From the NCBI GenBank assembly GCA_024449915.1, contig JAMZAV010001445.1, positions 124,001-188,000 on the forward strand: a stretch of 64,000 bases of DNA. The letters run 5' to 3'. This document shows, piece after piece, positions 53,291-62,029 of the stretch (position 1 is the first letter of the stretch; each line of letters opens with the position of its first letter). The notes under the pieces were generated by a model, which was not told where the DNA came from, did no database searches, and worked only from the letters and a program-made list of their open reading frames with translations. This DNA comes from Sweltsa coloradensis (Eukaryota; Arthropoda; Insecta; Plecoptera; Chloroperlidae). The translations under genes were made by a program, and so were the position numbers.

Positions 53291-53690
53291 TTTCTCCGAA
53301 AAATATAGGCGAGCTCAGGCTGTCTTTGTCAGGGACCCCTTCCCTTCTTCCCTCCCTTTTGCCAAGGGCTGGCTTAGACCAGCGGGGGCCGTATCCAGTA
53401 GACTGTGGCGCAAAATGAAACCCGCCGGTTGACGCCCACAAATCTTAATAGGCGGTTTTTTGGCCCCTTGCCCCCGGCCACCTACTCCCATGCCCTCCCC
53501 TTGCTTGTGGCTGGTTCTGACTAGCACAAAACCTGTCCACCCCGCTCCCGCGTCACTCCCTTACGTTCCTCCCCTTTGGAAAATATATAGTTATAAACTA
53601 AGTTATAAAAAAACTACATTACACAGGAGGGCGCAATATGACCTCACGGTTTACGTGCCCCTTAAACCTAATAAACATCAAACAACATCA
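53291..53690 (+). repeat. Two Rep-L copies of the variant subfamily
   Basis: 53291-53455 has AGGCGAGCTCAGGCTG, GCTGGCTTAGACCAGCG and CGGTTGACGCCCACAAATC. 53456-53690 has GTGGCTGGTTCTGACTAGCA, CTGTCCACCCCGC, TCCCTTACGTTCCTCCC and GGAGGGCGCAATATGACC. The CTGTCCACCCCGC block links them to 36045-36360. Confidence 0.7.
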
Positions 53691-53744
53691 ATGGCCTACT
53701 CTTTATCATGTCATCATATTATGTAATAAAAATCGGACGGAGAC

Positions 53745-54140
53745 AATTTTAGGGGAGTTTGTCTCCCTGAAACTAATGGCGAGCTCTGGGTGGTCGTCGG
53801 GGAACTTTCACTTTCCCTTTGACTATTTTCCCGACGGCGACGACAATGAACAACACGGTTTGGATGACACAGACGGAGACGACCACGACGTGGGGGAACA
53901 TCTGCCCTACCCATACGCTTGTGGCTGGTCTTTACCAGCACAGGCCTGTCCACCCCATCGCGTCATCCCTTACGTCCTCCCTTCGTCTCGATTAGCCAAG
54001 TTGCATAAATATGAGACGTTAAGCAATATCAATATTCATTTCAGCAAACTAGCAAAATCATTTTAACATTTACAATGTTACAGGCGGGACTAATAAGACC
54101 CACCCGGGTGAAACCCACTAATTTCTCACGTCGACGTTAT
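53745..54140 (+). repeat. Rep-L variant copy joined to another LINE/SINE tail
   Basis: TGAAACTAATGGCGAGCTCT, GGATGACACAGACGG, GACCACGACGTG, CAGGCCTGTCCACCCC and CTTACGTCCTCCCTTCG, then CTCGATTAGCCAAGTTGC, ATAAATATGAGACGTTAAGC. The latter text recurs at 62485-62540 before an AATC run. It ends with a weak Rep-R terminus (ACAGGCGGGACTAATAAG, TTTCTCACGTCG). Confidence 0.65.
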
Positions 54141-54149
54141 ACGTTCATA

Positions 54150-54660
54150 GTAATGAAGGGTTAATTGGCCTAGAGCCCAAACTCTGTAATGGTGGTAAAA
54201 GAAAATCACCAACATCAGCTAGTTAGACGGGTAGTCGACTATAATATAACCTCCCGGAACTACAGGCGAGCTCTAGCGGTCGTCGTCGAGGACCACTCCC
54301 CCTTCGAACTCTATGTCGACAACGACCTAGACAAAACAAACGATTACAAAAACGATGACGACCAGATCCTGACAACACCCCTTTACTCCCCAAACCCCCC
54401 GTGTCTTGTTATGCTCAGCATGGCCATTCCTAAACCCCTTTTAACCCCTAGGCTAGAGAGGCGATTTATGAATAACGGTTGACGCGCCCTTAATCCAAAT
54501 AAAATCAGTGTAGCTTTATAAACAAATCCAAACAAAATATTCCTAGAAACTCATTTAAAAATCAAACTCTACAAACTCATTATTTTACTTTTAATATCAC
54601 ATGCGACACAATATGACCAGACTGGTTCAGCGCCCTAATTTTTCACGTCGTCTTTATTCG
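54150..54660 (+). repeat. Rep-L followed by Rep-R
   Basis: Rep-L, diverged: AACATCAGCTAGTTAGACGG, CTACAGGCGAGCTCTAGC, GGTCGTCGTCGAGG, GATGACGACCAG and GGTTGACGCGCCCTTAATCC. Rep-R: CACATGCGACACAATATGAC, GGTTCAGCGCCCTAAT, TTTTCACGTCGTC. Confidence 0.72.
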
Positions 54661-54679
54661 TGGTATATAAGTTATAACC

Positions 54680-54830
54680 TCATTCTGTTTTGGGCCCAGG
54701 GTAACATTGGCCCAGGGCTGGCTATGTAATCGTAAAAGTCGAGGAAAGAAAAGGTCTATCTCGCAAAATATAATCATCAAAAAACACCAATAACGACGTG
54801 ACGGTTGACACGCCCTAACTAAAAAAAAAA
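54680..54830 (+). repeat. Rep-L 5' and tail pieces
   Basis: TTTTGGGCCCAGGGTAACAT, TGGCCCAGGGCTGGC and GTCTATCTCGCAAA, then ACGTGACGGTTGACACGCCC. The centre is deleted. Confidence 0.6.
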
Positions 54831-54859
54831 AAAGTTGTAGAATTTGACCACAACCTAAG

Positions 54860-55350
54860 TCTCCTAATCATAAAAGGCGTGTCAAAAAGAAAGTTTATCT
54901 CGCGAACATGGGGTATATTACTCCCGAAACTACAGGCGAGCTCAGGCAGTCGTCGCTGGGAACACCTCCTCATTCCCTTGACGAACTTCCCGACGACGAG
55001 TGAAAATGACCCCAACGAACGATGAGAATGGGCGATGACGACCCGCGACGTGTACCCCCCCCCCCCCAACTCCCTCTACCAGTGGCTGGTTCTGACCAGC
55101 GTGGGCCCCTCCTCTCTCACACACACACACAGAAGTGCTTCATGACCTTACGGATATCGCGCCATAAATCCAAAGGAAACCTTTAAAAATGGTGTTTTTT
55201 TTCACTATCATGTCATAAAATAATATCGCCGGAGACAAAACCAAAAAGAAAGAAAACAGCTTTCTCGTTTTTTAAAGCTTACATATATTACAGACGGCGC
55301 TCATATTACATAACCGGTTGCAGCGCCCTACTTTCTCACAACATCGTTTT
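54860..55350 (+). repeat. Rep-L followed by Rep-R
   Basis: Rep-L: TCATAAAAGGCGTGTCAAAA, CTACAGGCGAGCTCAGGC, GACGACGAGTG, CAGTGGCTGGTTCTGACCAG, then a CA run at 55114-55132. Rep-R: ACAGACGGCGCTCATATTAC, ATAACCGGTTGCAGCGCCC, CTTTCTCACAACATCG. Confidence 0.7.
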
Positions 55351-55730
55351 TAAACACCGAATGTAATCAATATATCATTGATTGATTCATTGATTTTAAG
55401 CAAAGACTTTTGTTATTTAATAATTTAATTGAACTTAACACTGCAGGTCTTAGGTATTTTTTTTTTTATTATGTTGATATATATCGAAAAAGTTTCACTT
55501 TTCTTCGAGAGGCAGACATTTTTTCAATAAAAAAAAAAATCTGAAAAAAACAATAACCACAGCTATTTGGATGAAAAAAATAATCGCAAAGAAGAATGTT
55601 CTTTGTAAGTAAATTTAACAATATTACAATGTAAGGGGCGAGGTAATAATGATATCAATATTACCTTTATAATTTTATTTTCTTAAAATTAACGAACTAA
55701 ACAAAAACAAACAAACAACTCACACACGTA
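55351..55730. other. Unassigned AT-rich stretch
   Basis: No gene or known repeat. A short T run occurs near 55456-55470. Confidence 0.3.
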
Positions 55731-55872
55731 AGAACCCCCTTTCCTGCCCTTACCCGTGACTGGTTCTGGCCAGCATGGAACCCTCGAAACCCTCCCCCCC
55801 CCCCCCCTAGGCTAGAGTGGCGCATTCTGACTTAACGGTTGACGCGTCCTTAATCCCAATAAAACAATAATA
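55731..55872 (+). repeat. Rep-L tail
   Basis: CCCGTGACTGGTTCTGGCCA, a C run near 55793-55808, CTAGGCTAGAGTGGCGCATT and CGGTTGACGCGTCCTTAATC. Confidence 0.75.
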
Positions 55873-55939
55873 ATATAAATATTAGTATTTCAAATATTTA
55901 CTTAAAATGTTGTAGTTCATTGCTGTATCTGCATCTATG

Positions 55940-56795
55940 TCCCGTCTGGGCCCGGGGTAAAATTGACCCAGGGCATGGCTTTGCTTATCGTGCTAATCGT
56001 AAAAGGCGATTCAAGAGAAAAATTTCACCTCGAAAAAATCAGATAGTAAGAGGGGAGTTTATTATTCCCCGAAACTAGAGGCAAGCTCTGGTAACCATAG
56101 TCGGGGACACATCCCCCTTCCCATAACGACCTCCCCGACGACGATGACAGTGACCGACAGTGACGCAATGAACGATGACAAAGACGATGACGACCGCGAC
56201 AGAGAACTCCCTTTCCTCCCCTCACCTGTGGCGAATGCTGATCAGCATGGGACTTTCCTCCTACATCACCCTACTGTTTGTCTCATCATAACCCGAGCCC
56301 GGGCGTTTTGTAGGTTCAAAAAAGCCCCCGGCCGTGGGGGGTCACGTTGTAAACGTAACACAGTTTGACAGCTGAAGTGGACTCCCCAGAGCAGGAAAGT
56401 ACAGTCACGTCCAGTGCGACCTTGCCCCCATATTCTGTATGGGGATGATATTGATGGAGCGAGTGTTATGAAACGTAATCTGCGCGGCATTATAGTAATG
56501 TAGGCGCAGCAGAAAGAGTAAACCATTAACCCAGGCATACATACAAGTGGTTTCTGATACTCGGGAGGTTGCAACCAAAAATGCATCGGATGTGATTGTA
56601 CTTTTTTTATTACGGAGGAGGCCGACCCTCCCGTCAAATTCGGACAGGTTTAAAAACCTTTTATAATAGAGCAGGGGACATCCTGGTTTCTTGGAAAACC
56701 CTAACACGCCCGGGGTCAAGTAATGATGAGACAAACAGTAGGTTAGAGTAAGCATTTTGACGTAAAGGTTGACGCTCTTTTAATCCATATTAACC
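55940..56795 (+). repeat. Rep-L copy split by a MITE
   Basis: From TCTGGGCCCGGGGTAAAATT, through the hairpin GGGGAGTTTATTATTCCCC and GACGATGACGACCGCGACAG, to CATCACCCTA at 56273; resumes TAGGTTAGAGTAAGC at 56739 and ends AAGGTTGACGCTC. The AGAGGGGAG/TTCCCC pair needs a G-T wobble. Confidence 0.8.
56274..56738. mobile_element. 465-bp DNA element with TA duplication
   Basis: CTGTTTGTCTCATCAT at the left and ATGATGAGACAAACAG at the right are exact 16-bp inverted repeats; similarity continues inward to CCCGGGCGT. TA lies on each side (56272-56273, 56739-56740). Removing the element and one TA gives CCCTAGGTTAGAG, the usual Rep-L text CCCTAGGCTAGAG. The interior is GC-richer than the spacers. A 123-codon minus frame overlaps most of it; its product resembles no transposase I know. 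Likely a Tc1/mariner-type MITE. Confidence 0.85.
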
Positions 56796-56804
56796 AATCT
56801 CCCT

Positions 56805-57000
56805 TGTGGGCCCGGGGTAGAATTTGGCTTTCACTTACCATGACAAAACTAACGATAAACAAATACTAGGACGAAAACGGCGTGAGAACCTTCCTCTTCC
56901 TCGCACTTCCCGTGTTCTTCTTCTTCTGACCAGCATGAGACTTTTCTACCCATTTCTCCAAGGCTGGAGTGGCGCGTTATGACCTAACGGTTTAACGTTT
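56805..57000 (+). repeat. Rep-L copy, shortened
   Basis: TTGTGGGCCCGGGGTAGAAT jumps to CATGACAAAACTAACGATAA and GGCGTGAGAACC, then CTTCTGACCAGCATGAGAC and AAGGCTGGAGTGGCGCGTTA. Confidence 0.7.
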
Positions 57001-57100
57001 TCAGACAAGCAATTTATTACACTAAAAATATAATATCACAAGCCGCACAATGTGAGCCCGCCGGTTGACGCGCCCTAGTTTCTCACGTCGTCGTGGTTCA
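57001..57100 (+). repeat. Rep-R terminus
   Basis: ATATCACAAGCCGCACAATG, CCGGTTGACGCGCCCTAG, TTTCTCACGTCGTCGTGG. The loop has the Rep-L-like GGTTGACGCGCCC but the Rep-R-like CTAGTTTCTCAC, so it is a hybrid of the two ends. Confidence 0.7.
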
Positions 57101-57109
57101 CCTATCCGC

Positions 57110-57430
57110 ATAGATTGGCCCAGAGCATTGCCCTTAATCCAAATAATTCAAACTACCGTGATGTTAGACCTTTCCTCCCCTTCCAGTGGCTGGTTCTGAC
57201 CAGCAAGGGTCGTTCCTCCCAACATCCCCTCAAGGCTAGAGGGGGGCATTATGACCTAACGGTTGACGAGGCCCTTAATCCAAAACAAAAATTAAAACAA
57301 TACCCAACAATTTAAACGAAATAATTATAATATCGAAAAAAAGTTCATAAACTAATTTTTTACTCACAATATCACTTGAGGCGCAACATGACCTGACCGG
57401 TTTCAAACGCCTTAGATCTCACGTCGTTTT
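57110..57430 (+). repeat. Rep-L tail followed by Rep-R
   Basis: AGTGGCTGGTTCTGACCAGC, CAAGGCTAGAGGGGGGCATT and CGGTTGACGAGGCCCTTAAT; then AATATCACTTGAGGCGCAAC, GACCGGTTTCAAACGCC and TAGATCTCACGTCG. Confidence 0.7.
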
Positions 57431-57439
57431 TTTACGGTT

Positions 57440-57860
57440 TCATCTGCGACTAAACCCGTGCTGGACTTTAACCAAGAGCTTGACTCTGATAATAGTAATA
57501 GGCAAAGAGAAAAATACCATCTAACAAACATCAGCTATTACACTATGCATTGCGTATTTTATTCTCCGATTACCCGTCTGGACCCGGGCCAGAGCATGGC
57601 TCTGCTAATCGTACAAGGCGATTCAAGAGAAAAAGTCCACCTCGGACCTTGCCCCCTTCCTTTGACGACCCCCGGCGACGATGACAATGGACACAACGAA
57701 CGATCACAAAGACGATGACGACCGCGACGTGTGAAACTTCCCTTCCTCCCCTTACCCGTGGCTGGTTCTGACCAGAATGGGCCCCTCCTCCCTCCCCACC
57801 CACCTTATGCTAGAGTGGTGCATTATGAACTAACGGTTGACGCGTCCTTGATCCAAATTA
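57440..57860 (+). repeat. Rep-L pieces, one nearly complete
   Basis: A diverged 5' piece (CTAACAAACATCAGCTATTA) is followed by CCGTCTGGACCCGGGCCAGA, GCATGGCTCTGCTAATCG, GTCCACCTCGGACCTTGCCC (an internal deletion), GATGACGACCGCGACGTGTG, CGTGGCTGGTTCTGACCAGA and CGGTTGACGCGTCCTTGATC. Confidence 0.78.
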
Positions 57861-57869
57861 AAAAAAAAA

Positions 57870-58250
57870 ACTCTCCGAATCTAGAGGCGAGCTCTGGTAA
57901 TCGTCGTCAGGGACACCTCTCCACTTCCCTTGACGACCTCCCCGACGACGATGACAATGACACAACAATTAATGACAAAGACGATGACGACTGCGACGTG
58001 AGAAACACCCCTTTCTCCCCTTACCCATGGCTGGGCTCTCATATCCCCTGGAGTAGTGATGCATTTTTACCGAATGGTTGACGCACCCTTAACCCTAATA
58101 AACCAAAAATATTACACCATGAAACTACAGGCGAGCTCTGTCAGTTGTCATCGGGGACCCCTTCCCCTTCCCCTTCCCCTTTCATATTCTTTTCCTCCTC
58201 CTTATCCCCGAGGCTTAACAGTCGACGGTTGACGCACCCTCACTCCAAAG
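57870..58250 (+). repeat. Two partial Rep-L copies
   Basis: 57880-58095: CTAGAGGCGAGCTCTGGTAA, GACGACGATGACAATGACAC, then CATGGCTGGGCTCTC and TGGTTGACGCACCC. 58120-58245: AACTACAGGCGAGCTCTGTC, CATCGGGGACCCC, GTCGACGGTTGACGCACCC. Confidence 0.72.
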
Positions 58251-58360
58251 AATCAAAACTAAAACTTAACACACACAACGAAGTAAATTTGTTGTTACAA
58301 TATCACAAGCGGCGCAATTTGACCTAGCCGGTTAAAGCGACCTAGTTTATCAGGTCGTGA
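58251..58360 (+). repeat. Rep-R terminus
   Basis: AATATCACAAGCGGCGCAAT, TTGACCTAGCCGGTTAAAGC, GACCTAGTTTATCAGGTCG. Confidence 0.7.
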
Positions 58361-58564
58361 TAGTACTTGTCAAAAATCTGGCGAATTATGTAAGCACTGA
58401 ATTTGACCCATCCTAACTAATCATACAAAGCATAAGCATGACGAGGGATTTTTTTTAGAAATATTCTCACTCCAAGTGATTATTTAACTAAATTTAATTG
58501 ACAGAAAAAAAAAATCATTTTTTTTTCGACCAAATAATTTTTCTAGTGCTCACCTTTGCTATCA
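58361..58564 (+). repeat. Dispersed repeat D, copy 2
   Basis: TAAGCACTGAATTTGACCCA, TTTAACTAAATTTAATTGAC and CGACCAAATAATTTTTCTAG, TGCTCACC match 41860-42065. Confidence 0.6.
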
Positions 58565-59086
58565 GAAATTTATATCCAACCAAATACAAAAATTTGTAAA
58601 AAAAATTGGCAGCCAAGCTCTCCTTCAAAAGTCTTGAGCTGTGAATGCTGCAAGATATAGAAGTTGACCGAAGCTGTTTATTCTTTCTCCCTAGTTTCGC
58701 TTTGAAAATAAGTAAGAGCATTTCGTCTGTTGACGAGCGCCCAGCCAACGTTTTTTTGTGGTAAAAAAGTAAAATTTTTAAATTCTAAATCATAAAAAAA
58801 AATTGCTTGGCTAAGAACCAAATTCAATGGCCAAGCCATTTTTTTATGATTTTAAGTTTAAAAATTTTACTTTTTTACCACAAAAGTTGTTTGCTTGGCG
58901 CTCGTCCACAGGCGAAATGATCTTACTTGTTTTCAAAGCGAAACTAGGGAGAAAGAATAAAAAAGCTTGGCTAAACTTCTATACCTCACAGCATTCACAG
59001 CCGAAGACTTTTGAAGAGAGCTTGGCTGCAGATTTTTTTTTACAAATTTTTGTATTTTGGTTGGAATTACATCTTTTTGTTGTTCG
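58565..59086. mobile_element. Foldback E, palindromic element of about 520 bp
   Basis: Left text CCAACCAAATACAAAAATTT, CTCTCCTTCAAAAGTCTT, CTGTTGACGAGCGCC is mirrored at the right as GGCGCTCGTCCACAG, AAGACTTTTGAAGAGAG, AAATTTTTGTATTTTGGTTG. The centre is near 58822. Both flanks have TTTGCTATCA (58555-58564 and 59087-59096), which could be a 9-10-bp target duplication as made by Mutator-like elements. Outer ends align imperfectly. Confidence 0.7.
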
Positions 59087-59119
59087 TTTGCTATCAAGGT
59101 GTGAATGATGGACTTTTGA

Positions 59120-59860
59120 ATGATTAAATTTGTTAAGTTCAAAGTTGTTTTTTGACATTTTTGGGCCCACGGTCCCCCCAAAAGAAAACCCCTTGTGTTT
59201 TAAGCACTAGATATTTATAATGGTTAAGAGCATGTTGAATATAAGCTTGTACAAATTAATACGCTATACTGAGTAATTACGCGTTTTGATTTTGATTTTG
59301 ATTTTCCCCGGTCCCAATTGCCCGGTTTTGGTTATATGAGGTACATCTGAGTGTGGGCCAAGTTTCAAAGTTCTAAGATGAACCGTTTTCTCAGTATAGC
59401 GTATTATTCATAAGAGTACGGAATTACCTTCTTTTGATAATTTTGATTTTCTCCGGTACCCGTTACCCAATTTCTTCCCATATTCAAAAGTGATAAAGAA
59501 TGAGAGATATCAAAATGTATTCCACGTTTGAAACATCTCTGTTGCAGCGTTTTCTTTGAATGATTCATTTCTTAAAGTTCAGATATTTTTTGTCATTTTT
59601 GGGCCCATGGTCATCCCCAAATTTAGCCCCTTGTGTTTTGGACGCAAGATATTGATAATGGTAAATAGCATGTTTAATTTCAAATTTGTACAAATTACCA
59701 CGCCTTGGTAATTACGCGTTTGATTATCATCCAAATTTTGATTTCTCCGGTCCCTGTTACCCGATTTTGGTTTTAAAAGCAAAAGTGATTGCGTCTGAAG
59801 TAAATCTAAGTGTGGTCCAAGTTTCAAAGTTCTAAGATTTACCGTTTCTCTGTAGGCTCA
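59120..59860. repeat. Direct duplication, period about 440 bp
   Basis: Copy 1 has TTTGACATTTTTGGGCCCA near 59150, CCCCTTGTGTTTT, AGTAATTACGCGTTTTGATT and GGCCAAGTTTCAAAGTTCTA. Copy 2 has the same words near 59590, 59630, 59709 and 59815. Both end at ACCGTTT-CTC text. Class unknown. Confidence 0.65.
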
Positions 59861-59884
59861 ATTAATCTCCGCGGAGAACTCCTA

Positions 59885-59942
59885 GCCATCCAGCCAGCCA
59901 GCCACCCACCCACCCACCCACCACCCACCAGCCAGCCAAAAG
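59885..59942. repeat. CCAG/CCAC microsatellite
   Basis: CCAGCCAGCCAGCCACCCAC and onward, in 4-bp steps. It follows the duplication above; a complementary GGCT run sits in the inserted DNA at 11656. Confidence 0.85.
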
Positions 59943-60204
59943 AAATTTGACGATGTTGAGAGCCTTCTGTAACACAAAACAAGTTGTCGGATCGGGCTGA
60001 TTGTTCTTTGGTATGCCATGGACCACATACCAGGTCATATTCCGAGTTTCAAGATTGTAACTCTTTCGGGGCGGCGTGTGCAGATAGCTGAAAAACCCCC
60101 CAACTCTGGAAGCTGTATACAGGGCTGAAGTTCGTGTCGCCTAAGCAGTCGCATGCGCTTGTCTGCCTGGCGACGACCGTCGCCCCTAGATATATTTTTT
60201 TATT
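59943..60204. other. Unassigned stretch
   Basis: Mixed composition. TGCCATGGACCACATACCAG near 60015 suggests a continuation of the microsatellite-bearing element. Nothing firm. Confidence 0.3.
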
Positions 60205-60500
60205 TGACACAACAATCGATGACAAAGACGATGTTGACCGCGACTTGAGAAATCCTTTTCCTCCCCCTACCGGTGGCTGTTTGCTGACCAGCATGGGCCT
60301 TTCCTCCCCGTACACCCTGAGGCTAGAGTGGCGCATTATGACTTAACGGTTGACGCATCCTTAAACTTAATATATCCAAATCTGTAAACTTAGATCACAA
60401 TACTGCACACATCCACACATCAAACTCAATTCTTTACTTCTTACAATATCACAAGCGGCGCAATATAACCTACTAGGTTAAAGCGCCCTAGTTTTTCATG
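60205..60500 (+). repeat. Rep-L right half followed by Rep-R
   Basis: ATCGATGACAAAGACGATGT, GACCGCGACTTGAG, CAGCATGGGCCTTTCCTCCC and CGGTTGACGCATCCTTAAAC; then AATATCACAAGCGGCGCAAT, CTAGGTTAAAGCGCCCTAG, TTTTTCATGTCC. Confidence 0.75.
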
Positions 60501-60589
60501 TCCATTAGGTCATCAGATATAGTTGTTGTGTTTGCGCAAATACCATCTATATTACATACCTGTCCTTTCAAAACACCCCCGTCAGGGCC

Positions 60590-60955
60590 TGGAGTAGTAT
60601 TTGGCCCAGAACTCGCCCTTGCTGATCATAAAGTCCATCTCGCAAACTTAAGATAGTATTTCTCGATTTGGTTGGTCGGGAAAACACTCCTGTAGTGTAA
60701 TTGTTGTTACTTACCACAATATAGAAATAATCATTCTTTTTTTCATCTTTTTATTCATTTTATTATGATTTTCATATTATAATTATTATTGGGCGAACTT
60801 TTTAAATTTCTGATTTATAGTAAATAATATCAGATAGTTTGTAAGGGAGTATTTTACTGCTCGACACTAGAGGGGACTTCTGGCAATCGTCGTCGGGGAA
60901 GCCTCCTCCTCCTCCGACGACGACAATGAGACGACGAACGACGATAAAGACCTTC
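60590..60955 (+). repeat. Rep-L copy split by MITE F
   Basis: GTCAGGGCCTGGAGTAGTAT to CTCGCAAACTTAAGATAGTA, then the MITE, then AGATAGTTTGTAAGGGAGTA, CACTAGAGGGGACTTCTGGC and CGACGACGACAATGAG. Confidence 0.7.
60656..60828. mobile_element. MITE F inserted in Rep-L
   Basis: TTTCTCGATTTGGTTGGTCG, GGAAAACACTCC, TTACTTACCACAATATAGAA and GGGCGAACTTTTTAAATTTC repeat the order of 26483-26600. The flanks AGATAGTA and AGATAGTT could be an 8-bp target duplication of hAT type. Confidence 0.55.
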
Positions 60956-61180
60956 ATGTTCTTTGTTCTACCACAGATATTACTTCTTGTACAGATATTG
61001 GTCTATTTACTGAATGAATTAACAAACAGACTGAAGGATATATTTTTGATGCTAGTAAAGTAAATAGTTGCACTTAATTAAGCATGTTTTTGCCTATATG
61101 TTTTATGTATTGGATGAGTATGAGAAGAGAGGAAGAATACGAACAATTAGAAAAAACAGGTGGTGAATGAGATTAAACTT
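60956..61180. other. Unassigned spacer
   Basis: AT-rich, nothing recognised. Confidence 0.3.
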
Positions 61181-61184
61181 AAAG

Positions 61185-61435
61185 GCATATCCCTTACCCT
61201 ACCCATAGCTGAATCTTAACCAGCCTGGAACCTTCCTCCGCACATCTCCTAGGCAGGAGTGGTTCATTATTTCTCAACGGTTAACGCGCCCATAAAGAAA
61301 AATAATTTGTTGTTCATATTTAATAACTAAGAAAACTATGTAAAATTCACACACAAGATTAAATGATTAATTACATAGGCGGTGCAATATGACCTACACG
61401 GTTGAAGCTCCCTGGTTTCTCATATCTTCGTTAGT
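61185..61435 (+). repeat. Rep-L tail followed by Rep-R
   Basis: CCCATAGCTGAATCTTAACC, CTAGGCAGGAGTGGTTCATT, CAACGGTTAACGCGCCC; then ACATAGGCGGTGCAATATGA, CACGGTTGAAGCTCCCTGG, TTTCTCATATCTTCG. Confidence 0.72.
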
Positions 61436-61514
61436 ACTTTCTTCTCTATTTTCCGAGTTAAGTCAACATAGTGTCTCTTTCTGGTTATTTGGCTGGGACT
61501 TTCCCTCAGTCTGC

Positions 61515-61965
61515 GATAGGCCAGCCCAGAGATGGCTCTGCTAATCGTAAAAGGCGACTCAAGAGAAAAAGTCTACCTCGCAATCATCAAGGGTAGTATT
61601 ACTCCCCGTATCTAGGGCGATCTCTGGCAATCGTCGTCGGAAACCTTTCCCTTTCCCTTGACGACCCCTCGACGACGATGACGACAATGACACCACGAAC
61701 GAGACAAAGACTATGACGACCCGCGACGTGAGAACCCCCTTTCCTTCCCTACCGTGGCTGGTTCTGACAGCATGGGCCCTTCCTCCCCCCACCCTAGGTT
61801 AGAGTGGTGCATTATGACCAAACCCGGTTGACGCGTCCTTAATCCAAATTGACAAAACCCCAAAAACTCGACGCGAGCTCTGGCACTCATCGTTCCCCCC
61901 TTTCCCCCACCAGTGACGTTCACAAAGACGTTGATGACCGTGTCGTAAGAACCCCCTAAATATCT
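61515..61965 (+). repeat. Rep-L copy and a second partial copy
   Basis: First: CCAGCCCAGAGATGGCTCTG, CTAATCGTAAAAGGCGACTC, GATCTCTGGCAATCGTCGTC, CGTGGCTGGTTCTGACAGC, CGGTTGACGCGTCCTTAATC (to 61850). Second: GACGCGAGCTCTGGCACTC, ACAAAGACGTTGATGACCG, GTCGTAAGAACCCC (61868-61960). Last recognised members of the array. Confidence 0.75.
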
Positions 61966-61998
61966 CCCCCTATTCGCCATCTCAAGGTCGTCTGCGCG

Positions 61999-62023
61999 TG
62001 ACGTCAGTTTCAAAGATGGCGGC
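61999..62023. promoter_or_regulatory. CRE and YY1-type site cluster
   Basis: TGACGTCA (61999-62006) is a perfect cAMP-response-element palindrome and AAGATGGCGGC (62013-62023) is the consensus YY1 site, 6 bp apart. The pair marks core promoters of many animal housekeeping genes. It lies just beyond the array. No first exon can be recognised on either side, so promoter function is inference. Confidence 0.4.
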
Positions 62024-62029
62024 CGCCCT

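Noticed and set aside
56266..56637. 123-codon minus frame as a transposase
   Set aside because: No DDE-type motif or helix-turn-helix pattern is visible and the start codon region lies in the 465-bp MITE; probably chance in GC-richer DNA.
58827..59181. Small proteins at 58827-59108 (plus) and 58933-59181 (minus)
   Set aside because: They fall in the arms of foldback E and have no recognised domain.
9645..61792. Minus-strand frames starting MHHSSLG or similar and rich in Arg, His and Cys (for example 21118-21342, 31283-31519, 36851-37066, 42311-42514)
   Set aside because: They begin at the complement of CCCTAGGCTAGAGTGGTGCAT-type text and are the reverse shadow of plus-strand Rep-L copies. 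They recur wherever Rep-L does and resemble no protein family.
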